Shown one piece after another: positions 1 through 7,507 of a DNA stretch of 64,000 nt. The notes under the pieces were generated by a model. The model did no database searches. It was not told the DNA's origin and worked only from the letters and a program-made list of their open reading frames with translations. Numbering within the stretch: position 1 is the stretch's first letter; each line of letters opens with the position of its first letter. This DNA is from Teichococcus wenyumeiae (GTDB lineage Bacteria > Pseudomonadota > Alphaproteobacteria > Acetobacterales > Acetobacteraceae): NCBI RefSeq assembly GCF_003696345.1, contig NZ_RFLX01000001.1:1-64000 (forward strand), in the 5' to 3' direction. Made by a program: the position numbers and the translations under genes.

Positions 1-79
1 ACGTCTTGCCATGGTCCACATGCCCGATCGTGCCAATGTTGCAGTGCGGCTTGTTCCGCTCAAACTTAGCCTTCGCCAT
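1..79 (-). CDS. tuf: elongation factor Tu, N-terminal fragment (cut by window edge)
   Basis: The minus strand from the ATG at 79 reads 26 codons beginning MAKAKFERNKPHCNIGTIGH and ending VDHGKT. This is the N-terminus of EF-Tu, including the G1 P-loop (GHVDHGKT) that binds GTP. EF-Tu delivers aminoacyl-tRNA to the ribosome. The rest of the gene is outside the window. It lies directly downstream of tRNA-Tyr and tRNA-Gly on the same strand, which matches the tRNA-tufB operon of Escherichia coli, so co-transcription is likely. This is not a pseudogene; only the window boundary truncates it. Confidence 0.95.
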   Translation of the reverse strand, partial: MAKAKFERNKPHCNIGTIGHVDHGKT

Positions 80-158
80 CGTCCGTCACCCTGTCGGTCA
101 GTCGGTCAGCGCCTCATATGGCGCAAATCGGCCCACTTCCAATCACCTGCTCCAGGTT

Positions 159-232
159 TGGAGCGGGTGACGGGAATCGAACCCGCACAACCAGCTTGGA
201 AGGCTGGGGCTCTACCATTGAGCTACACCCGC
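159..232 (-). tRNA. tRNA-Gly (anticodon TCC)
   Basis: On the minus strand a 74-nt cloverleaf can be folded: acceptor GCGGGTG paired with CACCCGC, D-arm, an anticodon loop containing TCC, and a T-arm with GGTTCGATTCC. The 3' CCA is encoded in the DNA (159-161). It lies between tRNA-Tyr and tuf, presumably in one transcript. Confidence 0.95.
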
Positions 233-326
233 ACCGCGTCCGGTGCGGCCGATGTCCGCACCGGATGCAGGTGGCACCTCCCACCGGGGTAGAAGCCCAG
301 GCCAGTCCGCGAAGACCGACCGGTTA

Positions 327-409
327 TGGAGGGGGTTGGATTCGAACCAACGTAGGCGTGCGCCAGCGGATTTACAGTCCGCCCCCTTTAGCCACTCGGG
401 CACCCCTCC
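327..409 (-). tRNA. tRNA-Tyr (anticodon GTA)
   Basis: The minus strand gives a class II tRNA of 83 nt with acceptor GGAGGGG paired with CCCCTCC, an anticodon loop with GTA, a long variable arm, and T-arm GGTTCGAATCC. The base after the acceptor is discriminator A (327), followed by TAA rather than CCA. So CCA is not encoded here, unlike in the tRNA-Gly and tRNA-Thr of this window. Confidence 0.94.
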
Positions 410-437
410 GCCTGACCCCGGTCGGCGGGAGCCGGCG

Positions 438-466
438 GACTATCCGCTTTCCCCCACTCCTGTCAA
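438..466 (-). promoter_or_regulatory. putative sigma-70 promoter of the tRNA-Tyr/tRNA-Gly/tuf unit
   Basis: The minus strand carries a perfect -35 hexamer TTGACA (466 to 461). About 16-17 bases later comes a weak -10 (GATAGT or ATAGTC, 444 to 438). This would start transcription roughly 20-30 bases before tRNA-Tyr. The -35 is convincing and the -10 is poor, as is common in GC-rich genomes. Confidence 0.45.
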
Positions 467-545
467 CGTCCCGTGATGCAATAATGCGCAGGAACCATCG
501 AATCATGGCGCTTGCCCCGCCTGCCTGGATGCGGAGGATGCGCTC

Positions 546-1586
546 ATGTCCCGACCCCCTCGCCGTCCCGGCAGTTCTTTCCCCTCTTCCCCCGGCTCCT
601 CCTCCCCTGGCCGGCCGCCGCGTGAGCGCGATGAGCGCCCGGGCTCCCGCCCCGCCGACCGCCGCCCTCCCCGCGAGATCGACACCCGCCCGCAGGCGGA
701 GCATTCCGGTGCGCCCGAGCGCCGTGGCCGCGACCACCGGGGCGAGCGCCCCTATGCCGAATCGCCCCGGGCCCAGGCCCGCCGCGCCAGCAATGCCGCC
801 GCCGGAGAGGCCGAAGCGGCCCGCCTGGGGCGCGATGCCTCGATGGCGGCGCCTTCCGGCTCACTCTGGCTCTACGGGATGCACGCGGTCGCCGCCGCGC
901 TGGCCAACCCGAAGCGCCGCGTCCGCCGCCTGCTGGCCACCACCGATGCCGAGGAAACGCTGGCCGAGCGCCTGCCCCGCCCCTGGCGCGTCCAAGCGGA
1001 GCGGGTGGAGAAGAACCGCTTCCAGACCTTCCTGACCGAGGATGCCGTGCACCAGGGCGTCGCCCTGCTGGCCGATCCCTTGCCCTCCGCCGACCTGGAG
1101 GATGCCATCGCCGCCTCCGCCGGCCCGGTGCTGCTGCTGGACCAGGTGACGGACCCACGCAATGTCGGCGCCATCCTGCGCTCCGCCGCGGCCTTCGGCG
1201 TGGCGGCGGTGGTGATGCAGGACCGCAATGCCCCGCCCGAGACGGCGGCCCTGGCCCGCACCGCCTCCGGCGCCCTGGAAACCGTGCCGGTGGTGCGGGA
1301 GGTGAATCTCTCGCGCACCATCCAGACGCTGCAGAAGCACGGCTACTGGGTGATGGGCCTGGCCGGCGAGGCCAAGCGGACCCTGGCGCAGGCCTGCCCG
1401 CGCGACCGCCGCGTGGCGCTGGTGCTGGGCGCCGAGGATACCGGCCTGCGCCGCCTGCAGCGCGAGACCTGCGACGAGCTGGTGCGCCTGCCGATCCTGC
1501 CGGCGATGGAAAGCCTGAACGTCTCCGCCGCCGCCACCGCCGCGCTCTACGAGCTGGCGCGTGAAGGTCAGGCTGACGAAAGCTGA
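546..1586 (+). CDS. rlmB: 23S rRNA 2'-O-methyltransferase RlmB-like (SpoU/TrmH family)
   Basis: A 346-residue protein of the SPOUT superfamily, expected to methylate the ribose of a guanosine in 23S rRNA (G2251 in E. coli) using S-adenosylmethionine. Residues 1-100 are an Arg/Pro/Ser-rich, probably disordered extension that E. coli RlmB lacks. After it comes the SpoU substrate-binding domain (LWLYGMHAV onward), then the knotted catalytic domain with motif 1 around DQVTDPRNVGAILRSA, motif 2 LVLGAEDTGLRRL and motif 3 IPMESLNVS-like (ILPAMESLNVSAA). The ATG at 546 has GGAGG about 9 bases upstream. A terminator hairpin follows the stop, so the gene looks monocistronic. The closely related TrmH cannot be wholly excluded. 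Confidence 0.87.
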   Translation: MSRPPRRPGSSFPSSPGSSSPGRPPRERDERPGSRPADRRPPREIDTRPQAEHSGAPERRGRDHRGERPYAESPRAQARRASNAAAGEAEAARLGRDASMAAPSGSLWLYGMHAVAAALANPKRRVRRLLATTDAEETLAERLPRPWRVQAERVEKNRFQTFLTEDAVHQGVALLADPLPSADLEDAIAASAGPVLLLDQVTDPRNVGAILRSAAAFGVAAVVMQDRNAPPETAALARTASGALETVPVVREVNLSRTIQTLQKHGYWVMGLAGEAKRTLAQACPRDRRVALVLGAEDTGLRRLQRETCDELVRLPILPAMESLNVSAAATAALYELAREGQADES

Positions 1587-1592
1587 CAAACT

Positions 1593-1626
1593 GGTGAACG
1601 GTCCGCCAAGGGGCCGTTCACCCTTT
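1593..1626 (+). terminator. rho-independent terminator of rlmB
   Basis: GGTGAACGG (1593-1601) pairs with CCGTTCACC (1614-1622). The stem extends inward by three pairs including one G-U, and CCTTTCT follows. It begins 7 bases after the rlmB stop. Confidence 0.75.
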
Positions 1627-1709
1627 CTCAAGCCTTGTCGGTAATCCTGCGACAGCCGCCCCGGTGCGGCGATTCTGCCAAAACGGCGCAGCAACAGGAT
1701 ACCGACACG

Positions 1710-1937
1710 ATGCGCCCCGCCGACTGGCACGAGCTGTCCGACAGCATGCAGATCACCCTTTCCCGCCAGGCACTGGAACGCGCCGCCGAGACCCTGGCCG
1801 CGCATGCCGAGCTGCTGGCGCGCGAGATGGAAGGCGGCGCGCTGCTGGACCAGGGCGGCCCGGATGCGCTGCGGCTCTTCGCCGCCGTGGTGCGGGCCAC
1901 CAATGCCAGCACCTATGGCGTCGCCGGCAACGCCTGA
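1710..1937 (+). CDS. small conserved-looking protein of unknown function
   Basis: A 75-residue ORF with normal coding composition for this genome, which I do not recognise. The ATG at 1710 is preceded by AGGA about 10 bases upstream; an in-frame TTG at 1635 would add an unlikely sequence. The protein is soluble and mostly helical by eye (QALERAAETLAAHAELLARE). It has no signal peptide, membrane segment or cysteine. It sits alone between the rlmB terminator and the gabT promoter region, so context gives no function. Confidence 0.6.
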   Translation: MRPADWHELSDSMQITLSRQALERAAETLAAHAELLAREMEGGALLDQGGPDALRLFAAVVRATNASTYGVAGNA

Positions 1938-2075
1938 GGCGCGGTGTGACTGGGCGGGCCGGGTGCGGCGTGCTTCGCCACGCGGGCGGCCAGCGCCTCC
2001 GGCGCCCATCTTGCTCAGTTGCTCTCCGCACGCGGCTTTCTCACGGCGCGCTCCAGGCAGGGATCGGCTGACCCA

Positions 2076-2101
2076 TTCCGGCAGCGAGACCGGTGCCGGA
2101 A
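2076..2101. promoter_or_regulatory. inverted repeat upstream of gabT, possible operator
   Basis: TTCCGGCA (2076-2083) and TGCCGGAA (2094-2101) form a perfect 8-bp inverted repeat with a 10-base spacer, about 80 bases before the gabT start. The total length of 26 bases suits a dimeric regulator. No regulator gene is adjacent. The rest of 1938-2179 shows no other recognisable element. Confidence 0.35.
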
Positions 2102-2179
2102 CCTGCATGCTTCCTCTTGCTCCGGAGAAAGGGCCGGCGCATCGTCCCGGCCTCGATTCGGTGATCCGGGAGTTGTTTC

Positions 2180-3496
2180 ATGAGCGTGACTGCGGCTGAC
2201 AAGAACAAGGCTCTGCATGAGCGGCGCCAGGCGGCCCTGCCGCGCGGCCTGGGCGTGCAAATGCCCGTCTTCGCCGCCAAGGCCGAGAATGCCGAGATCA
2301 CCGATGTCGAGGGCAAGCGCTACATCGACTTCGCCGCCGGCATCGCGGTGCTGAACACCGGCCACCTGCACCCCAAGGTGAAGGCCGCCGTCGCCGCGCA
2401 GCTCGACAATTTCAGCCACACCTGCATCCAGGTGATGCCCTACGAGGGCTATGTCCGCCTGGCGGAGCGGCTGAACGCGGTGGTCCCCACCCGCGGCCCG
2501 CGCAAGACCATCTTCCTGACCACAGGCGCCGAGGCGATCGAGAACGCCGTCAAGATCGCCCGCGCCCATACCGGCCGCAACGGCGTCATCGCCTTCTCCG
2601 GCGCCTTCCATGGCCGCACGCTGATGGGCATGGCGCTGACCGGCAAGGTCGTTCCCTACAAGGTCGGCTTCGGCACCATGCCGGGCGAGATCTACCACCT
2701 GCCCTTCCCCGTGACCTATCACGGCAAGGAAGTGGCGGAGACGCTGGAAGCGCTGGAAGTGATGTTCCGCGCCGATGTGGACCCGAAGCGCATCGCCGCC
2801 ATGATCATCGAGCCCGTGCAGGGCGAGGGCGGCTTCTACATCGCCCAGGCCGAGCTGCTGCAGGGCATGCGCCGCATCTGTGACGAGCATGGCATCGTCA
2901 TGATCGTGGACGAGGTGCAGACCGGCTTCGCCCGCACCGGCAAGATGTTCGGCATCGAGCATTCCGGCGTCGAGCCCGACCTGATGACCATGGCGAAGTC
3001 CCTCGCCGGCGGCTTCCCGCTGTCTGCCGTCACCGGCAAGGCCGAGATCATGGACGCCCCTGGCCCTGGCGGCCTGGGCGGCACCTATGGCGGCAACCCG
3101 CTGGCCTGCGCCGCCGGCAATGCCGTGCTGGACATCATCGAGGAAGAGAACCTCTGCGCCCGCGCCAATGAGATCGGCGACCTGATGGTGAGCCGCATCA
3201 AGCAGATGCAGGACACCAACAGCCTGAAGGGCGTGATCGGCGACATCCGCGCGCTCGGCGCCATGGTGGCCATGGAGCTGGTGGCCGGCGGCGACGCCGA
3301 CCGTCCGGACCCCGACCTGGCCAAGGCCCTGGTGGCCCGCGCCGGCGAGAAGGGCCTGGTGCTGCTCTCCTGCGGCGTGCGCGGCAACGTCATCCGCTTC
3401 CTGGTGCCGCTGACGGCTGCCGATTCGCTGATCAACGAGGGCATGGACATCCTCGCTGAAGCCCTGAAGGAATGCGCGGCCGAACGCGCAGCCTGA
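2180..3496 (+). CDS. gabT: 4-aminobutyrate--2-oxoglutarate transaminase
   Basis: A 438-residue class III PLP aminotransferase, the usual size for GabT. It moves the amino group of GABA to 2-oxoglutarate, giving succinate semialdehyde and glutamate. Visible signatures are TTGAEAIENAVKIAR (cofactor phosphate binding), FSGAFHGRT, EPVQGEGGF, the acidic IVDEVQTGFARTG with the aspartate that contacts the PLP ring nitrogen, and MAKSLAGGFP with the Schiff-base lysine at about residue 273. The ATG has GGGAG upstream. No gabD is adjacent; the next gene is a membrane protein 4 bases downstream. 5-aminovalerate or another omega-amine could also be a substrate. Confidence 0.9.
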   Translation: MSVTAADKNKALHERRQAALPRGLGVQMPVFAAKAENAEITDVEGKRYIDFAAGIAVLNTGHLHPKVKAAVAAQLDNFSHTCIQVMPYEGYVRLAERLNAVVPTRGPRKTIFLTTGAEAIENAVKIARAHTGRNGVIAFSGAFHGRTLMGMALTGKVVPYKVGFGTMPGEIYHLPFPVTYHGKEVAETLEALEVMFRADVDPKRIAAMIIEPVQGEGGFYIAQAELLQGMRRICDEHGIVMIVDEVQTGFARTGKMFGIEHSGVEPDLMTMAKSLAGGFPLSAVTGKAEIMDAPGPGGLGGTYGGNPLACAAGNAVLDIIEEENLCARANEIGDLMVSRIKQMQDTNSLKGVIGDIRALGAMVAMELVAGGDADRPDPDLAKALVARAGEKGLVLLSCGVRGNVIRFLVPLTAADSLINEGMDILAEALKECAAERAA

Positions 3497-3500
3497 TCCT

Positions 3501-4148
3501 GTGCGGCTGATTCGTTCCCTGCTGCGGGTCGCGGCGGGGGGCGCGCTTCTGGCGGCGGCCTTGCTGGTCGCCGCCCGGTTCGGCGCCGGAACGGCGGTGA
3601 CCGACGATCCCCTGCTGGGGATCGACCCGGCCCGCCTGGGCGAGGTCGCGGCCCTGGGCGCGGCGGTGGCGGTTCTGGCCTCGCTGCTGCTGCGGGCGCT
3701 GCCGGCGCTGGTGGCCCGCGCGCTGCAAGGCGGCTTCTGGGTGGGGGCGGCCGCCATGGCCGTTATCCATCAGGGCGCCACCTTTCTGCTCTTCCGCCTC
3801 TTCGCCGCCGTGCCGTCGCAGGGCTTCAACATGGCGCCGATGCCGGAATGGGGTGGGGCGCCGGAATTCTTCGTGCTGGTGCTGGCCGGTGGGCTGGCCG
3901 GCATGGTGCTGGGCCTGCTGCTCCGCTTCCTGCCGCTGCCGGACCTGCTGCTGGGCGTGATCTTTGGAGTTCTGGGGCTTTCCGCCCTTTCTGCCGTCCT
4001 GCCGCTGCCACCACTGACGCTGGCCTCGCCGGGCTGGTGGGCGAATCTGGTGATCAATGGCGGCTGGGGACTGGCCAGCGCGCTGATGTTGCGGCCTCTG
4101 GAGCTGCCGGCCGCCGGCTTGGCGGATTTCGCCTCAGGCCGCGGTTGA
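3501..4148 (+). CDS. multi-pass membrane protein of unknown function
   Basis: A 215-residue protein starting with GTG four bases after the gabT stop, so probably co-transcribed with it. It is very hydrophobic, with about six predicted membrane segments (starting near residues 8, 48, 75, 123, 145 and 180) rich in Ala, Leu, Val and Gly. I recognise no domain and no catalytic motif. The position after gabT hints at a link with amine metabolism, but this is weak. Confidence 0.6.
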   Translation: MRLIRSLLRVAAGGALLAAALLVAARFGAGTAVTDDPLLGIDPARLGEVAALGAAVAVLASLLLRALPALVARALQGGFWVGAAAMAVIHQGATFLLFRLFAAVPSQGFNMAPMPEWGGAPEFFVLVLAGGLAGMVLGLLLRFLPLPDLLLGVIFGVLGLSALSAVLPLPPLTLASPGWWANLVINGGWGLASALMLRPLELPAAGLADFASGRG

Positions 4149-4182
4149 ATACGGCTGCCGAAGATGCTTTAGGAGCAGCGCG

Positions 4183-4257
<75 letters not shown>

Positions 4258-4329
4258 TCCGCCTTTCTTTTCCCGGTATTTCATCGCCGCCGGCCTGGAA
4301 CGCGAATTGCACCCGGGCGTTACCCGGGC

Positions 4330-5235
4330 ATGAAAACAGTCCTGTTCCACAACCCTTCCGCCGGCGACGAAGGCCACCGGCAGGAGGATCTGCTCGCGTT
4401 GCTGCGCGCCCATGGCCTGCAGGTGGAACTACGCGACCCTAAGGGAGATACCCTGCGCGAGGGCTTTTCCCTTCCCGCCGGGCTGGTCCTGGTGGCAGGT
4501 GGGGATGGCACGGTGGGCCGGATTGCCACCGGAATGCCGCATCGCGACATCCCGCTGGCCGTGCTGCCCCTGGGCACCGCCAACAACCTCTCCCGCGCCC
4601 TGGGTCCCTGGCCATCCCCGCGTGAATTCGCCGAGGGCTGGGCCGAAGCCGCGCGCACCCGCCTCAATGTGGCGGTGGCCGAGGCCGCCGAGGGCGACAA
4701 GCCCTTCGCCCGACGCCGCTTCGTGGAAGCCATGGGCTTCGGCGCCTTCGCCCATGCGGTGGAACATGCCGACCGCACCGGCAAGGAAGGCGTGGAGGCC
4801 GGCCGCGCCGCCTTCCGCCGCACCCTGGCCGAGGCCAGCCCGCGCAAGGTGCGGCTGACCGTGGATGGGGAGGAGCGGAACGAGGAGACCCTGCTGGTGG
4901 AGGTGATGAACATCCCCCTCTTCGGCCCCAACCTGGTACTGGCCCCCGGGGCCGATCCTGGCGACGGGCTGCTGGATGTGGTGACGCTGCCGCCGGCCCG
5001 CCGCGCGCTGATGCTGGAATGGCTGGACAATCCCGGCGCCGGCCCGCCGCCGGTGGAGATCCGCCAGGGCGCCGCCGTCACCATCGACTGGCCCGGCGGC
5101 CATATCCGCCTGGACGACACGCCATTGGACTGGTCCGGCCCCGCCAAACTGCACCTGCGGCTGGAGCCGGAGCCGCTGCATGTCCTGATCCCGCCCGCCT
5201 GCCTCGCCGCACCGAAGAAGGGTTCCGCCCGATGA
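4330..5235 (+). CDS. diacylglycerol kinase-family lipid kinase (YegS/DagK type)
   Basis: A 301-residue protein with the DAGK catalytic fold. HNPSAG near the N-terminus and VAGGDGTVGR (GGDGT at about residues 57-61) form the ATP-binding region, followed by LPLGTANNLSRAL, the second conserved block. These soluble kinases phosphorylate a lipid such as diacylglycerol or sphingosine-like lipid at the inner face of the membrane. The ATG at 4330 follows a duplicated CCCGGGC. The stop overlaps the start of the inositol-phosphatase-like gene (ATGA), indicating translational coupling. The substrate cannot be deduced. Confidence 0.82.
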   Translation: MKTVLFHNPSAGDEGHRQEDLLALLRAHGLQVELRDPKGDTLREGFSLPAGLVLVAGGDGTVGRIATGMPHRDIPLAVLPLGTANNLSRALGPWPSPREFAEGWAEAARTRLNVAVAEAAEGDKPFARRRFVEAMGFGAFAHAVEHADRTGKEGVEAGRAAFRRTLAEASPRKVRLTVDGEERNEETLLVEVMNIPLFGPNLVLAPGADPGDGLLDVVTLPPARRALMLEWLDNPGAGPPPVEIRQGAAVTIDWPGGHIRLDDTPLDWSGPAKLHLRLEPEPLHVLIPPACLAAPKKGSAR

Positions 5236-6065
5236 ATGCACCGACCACCGCCGCCCCCGACCTCGATGCCATCGGCGCCCTGGCCCTGCGGCTGGCGCGG
5301 TTGGCAGGGGAAGGCATGGCCGAGGCGCTCGGCCGCCCGCTGGAGGTGCATTACAAGCCGACCGCTGAGACCGAGCACAGCCTGAAGGACCCGGTTTCCG
5401 AGGTGGACCGGGCGGTGGAAGCCGCGCTGCGGGCCGAGATCGAGGCCCGCTTCCCCGACCACCAGATCCTGGGCGAGGAATTCGCCAACCCGCCCACCAC
5501 CCCCGGCGGCATCACCTGGGCCATCGACCCGGTGGATGGCACCGCCAATTTCATCAATGGTTTTCCGCTTTTCTGCGGCTCCATTGGCGTGGTGAAGGAC
5601 GGGGTGCCGATTGCCGGGGCGCTGTGGTGCGCCTCCTCCCACAAGCTGCGGGCGGGGGTTTACCACTGCATCCAGGGCGGGCCGCTGATGTTCGACGAGG
5701 AACCCGTCACCCCCCGCCGCAACCCGGAGGTGAAGCGCCGGCTGGGCGGCTTCCGCGATGCCTCCCACCGTTCCCCGCAGCAATGGGAGCCGCGCCGCAC
5801 CGGCTCCGCCGCCATCGAATGCGCCTTTGTCGCCGCCGGGCTGATGGAGGTGGCGCAGTTCGAGAAGCCCAATGTCTGGGATATCGCCGGCGGGCTGGCC
5901 CTGGTGCAGGCCACCGGCGGCGAGGCCTTCATGCGCGACCCGGGCGGCTGGGTGCCGCTGGACCGCTTCACCACCGATGCCGACCCGGACCTGCGGAACT
6001 GGCGCAAGCCGATGATCGTCGCTGCCCCCGGCGCCGGGGAGGCGCTGTGCAAGGCGCTGGGCTGA
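5232..6065 (+). CDS. inositol monophosphatase-family phosphatase
   Basis: A 277-residue member of the FIG superfamily of Mg2+-dependent phosphatases. Metal-binding motifs are visible: GEEFAN (about 85), WAIDPVDGTANFINGFP (about 96-112) and the C-terminal NVWDIAGGLALVQATGG. Family members hydrolyse inositol phosphates, histidinol phosphate, 3'-phosphoadenosine 5'-phosphate or sugar phosphates, and the sequence alone does not decide. The ATG overlaps the kinase stop by 4 bases, and the SDR gene downstream overlaps the end, so the three genes form an operon. Kinase plus phosphatase plus SDR suggests lipid or polyol head-group metabolism (inference). Confidence 0.85.
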   Translation: MNAPTTAAPDLDAIGALALRLARLAGEGMAEALGRPLEVHYKPTAETEHSLKDPVSEVDRAVEAALRAEIEARFPDHQILGEEFANPPTTPGGITWAIDPVDGTANFINGFPLFCGSIGVVKDGVPIAGALWCASSHKLRAGVYHCIQGGPLMFDEEPVTPRRNPEVKRRLGGFRDASHRSPQQWEPRRTGSAAIECAFVAAGLMEVAQFEKPNVWDIAGGLALVQATGGEAFMRDPGGWVPLDRFTTDADPDLRNWRKPMIVAAPGAGEALCKALG

Positions 6066-6775
6066 CACGGCTGGAAAGCTTCCCGCCCGGCGGGCAGGCG
6101 CTGGTGGTCGGTGCCTCCGGCGGCATCGGTGCGGCGCTGCTGGCGGAACTGGAGGCCTGCGGCCGCTTCGCGCGGGTGACGGGCTGGTCCCGCCGCGCCG
6201 GGCAGATCGACCTGGAGGATGAGCAGAGCATCGCCCGCGCTGTTGCGACCCTAGACGGCGGCCCTCCGCTGCGACTGGCGATCTGCGCCACCAGCCTGCT
6301 GCACGATGCCGGCCAGCAGCCGGAGAAAAGCTGGCGCGCGATGGATGCCGCCACGCTGCTGCGCGCCTATGCCGTCAATGCCGTGGGCCCGGCGCTGTTG
6401 GCCAAGCACCTGCTGCCGCTGCTGCCGGCGGAGGGCAAGAGCGCCTTCGCCGCACTCTCCGCCCGCGTCGGCAGCATTGGCGACAACCGGCTGGGCGGCT
6501 GGCACGCCTATCGCGCCTCCAAGGCCGCGCTGAACATGCTGTTGCGCAATCTGGCCATCGAGCTGGGGCGGCGGAAGCCCGAGGCGCTCTGCGTTGGCCT
6601 GCATCCCGGCACGGTGGATACGCCACTCAGCGCCCCCTTCCAGGCCAATGTGGCGGAGGGCAGGCTCTTCACCCCCGCCTTCGCCGCCGAGCGGCTGCTG
6701 GCGGTGCTGGAAGGGCTGCGGCCGGAGGACAGTGGCCAGGTCTTCGCCTGGGACGGGCAGCGCGTGGAGCCCTGA
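6047..6775 (+). CDS. SDR-family oxidoreductase
   Basis: A 242-residue short-chain dehydrogenase/reductase. The Rossmann motif is VVGASGGIGAAL, and the active-site pattern is YRASKAALN (Tyr-x-x-x-Lys), with a Ser in AALSARVGSI; LHPGTVDTPLS follows. It resembles the CsgA/YciK-type reductases, although the substrate is unknown. I chose GTG at 6047 because GGGGAGG lies 4-5 bases upstream. A CTG at 6062 that overlaps the previous stop is the alternative. The gene overlaps the phosphatase gene and is the last of the three-gene operon. Confidence 0.8.
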   Translation: MQGAGLTRLESFPPGGQALVVGASGGIGAALLAELEACGRFARVTGWSRRAGQIDLEDEQSIARAVATLDGGPPLRLAICATSLLHDAGQQPEKSWRAMDAATLLRAYAVNAVGPALLAKHLLPLLPAEGKSAFAALSARVGSIGDNRLGGWHAYRASKAALNMLLRNLAIELGRRKPEALCVGLHPGTVDTPLSAPFQANVAEGRLFTPAFAAERLLAVLEGLRPEDSGQVFAWDGQRVEP

Positions 6776-6781
6776 GGCGCC

Positions 6782-7507
6782 TCAGCGCCGCGCCGGCAGC
6801 AGCAGCGCCAGGGCACGGTCCGCCAGCAGCGCCAGCCAGGCGGTGAAGAGCCCGCCCTGCAGCACATAGGCGCCGTTGTTGTTGGCCAGCCCGACCACGA
6901 TGGGCGTGCCCAGGCATTCCGCCCCCGCCATGGCCCCCACCGCCGCCGTGGCGATGGAGAGCACCACCGCCAGCCGCAGCGAGGACAGCACCACCGGCAG
7001 CGCCAGCGGCATTTCGATTTGCGTCAGCCCGCGCCAGGGGCCCATGCCGATGCCGCGGGCGGCGTCCAGCACGCCCGGCGGCACGCCGTCCAGGCCCGCC
7101 ACGGCACCGCGCAGCACGGGCAGGCAGGCATAGAGCACCAGGGCCAGCAGCGTCGGCGCGGCGCCGAAGCCCAGCGCCGGCAGGGCCAGGGCGATCACCG
7201 CGATGGGCGGCACCGCCTGCGCCAGGGAAAACAGCGCATCCAGCAGCGGCCGCAGCCGCCGGCCGCTCTGGCGCGTGGCCAGGATCCCGCCCGCCAGCCC
7301 CAGCACCGCCGCCACCGCCGCGGCCCCCAGCGAGAGCAGCAGGTGCGAGCCCAGCAGCGCGAACCAGTTGCGCTGGTCCCAGACCGGGCGCTGCACCTCG
7401 GGAAACAGCCCGCCCCAGAGCCAGCCCAGATGCGGCGCGGCCCAGAGCGCCAGCAGGAAGGCCAGGGCCTGCGCCAGCACCCCGGCCGCGCGGCGGGAGA
7501 GCCTCAT
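6782..7507 (-). CDS. yehW: osmoprotectant ABC transporter permease, YehW/OpuBB-like
   Basis: A 241-residue inner-membrane permease with about six helices and the binding-protein-dependent transport motif (LDAARGIGMGPWRGLTQIEMP). Its C-terminal block ECLGTPIVVGLANNNGAYVLQGGL is typical of glycine betaine/choline permeases of the OpuB/YehW type. It is the last gene of the cluster; its ATG overlaps the ATPase gene by 4 bases. With YehX, YehY and YehZ it would form an importer for betaine-like compatible solutes. Confidence 0.87.
   Translation of the reverse strand: MRLSRRAAGVLAQALAFLLALWAAPHLGWLWGGLFPEVQRPVWDQRNWFALLGSHLLLSLGAAAVAAVLGLAGGILATRQSGRRLRPLLDALFSLAQAVPPIAVIALALPALGFGAAPTLLALVLYACLPVLRGAVAGLDGVPPGVLDAARGIGMGPWRGLTQIEMPLALPVVLSSLRLAVVLSIATAAVGAMAGAECLGTPIVVGLANNNGAYVLQGGLFTAWLALLADRALALLLPARR

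Noticed and set aside
2015-3757. 580-codon open frame antisense to gabT
   Set aside because: Same reason: it mirrors gabT and has shadow composition.
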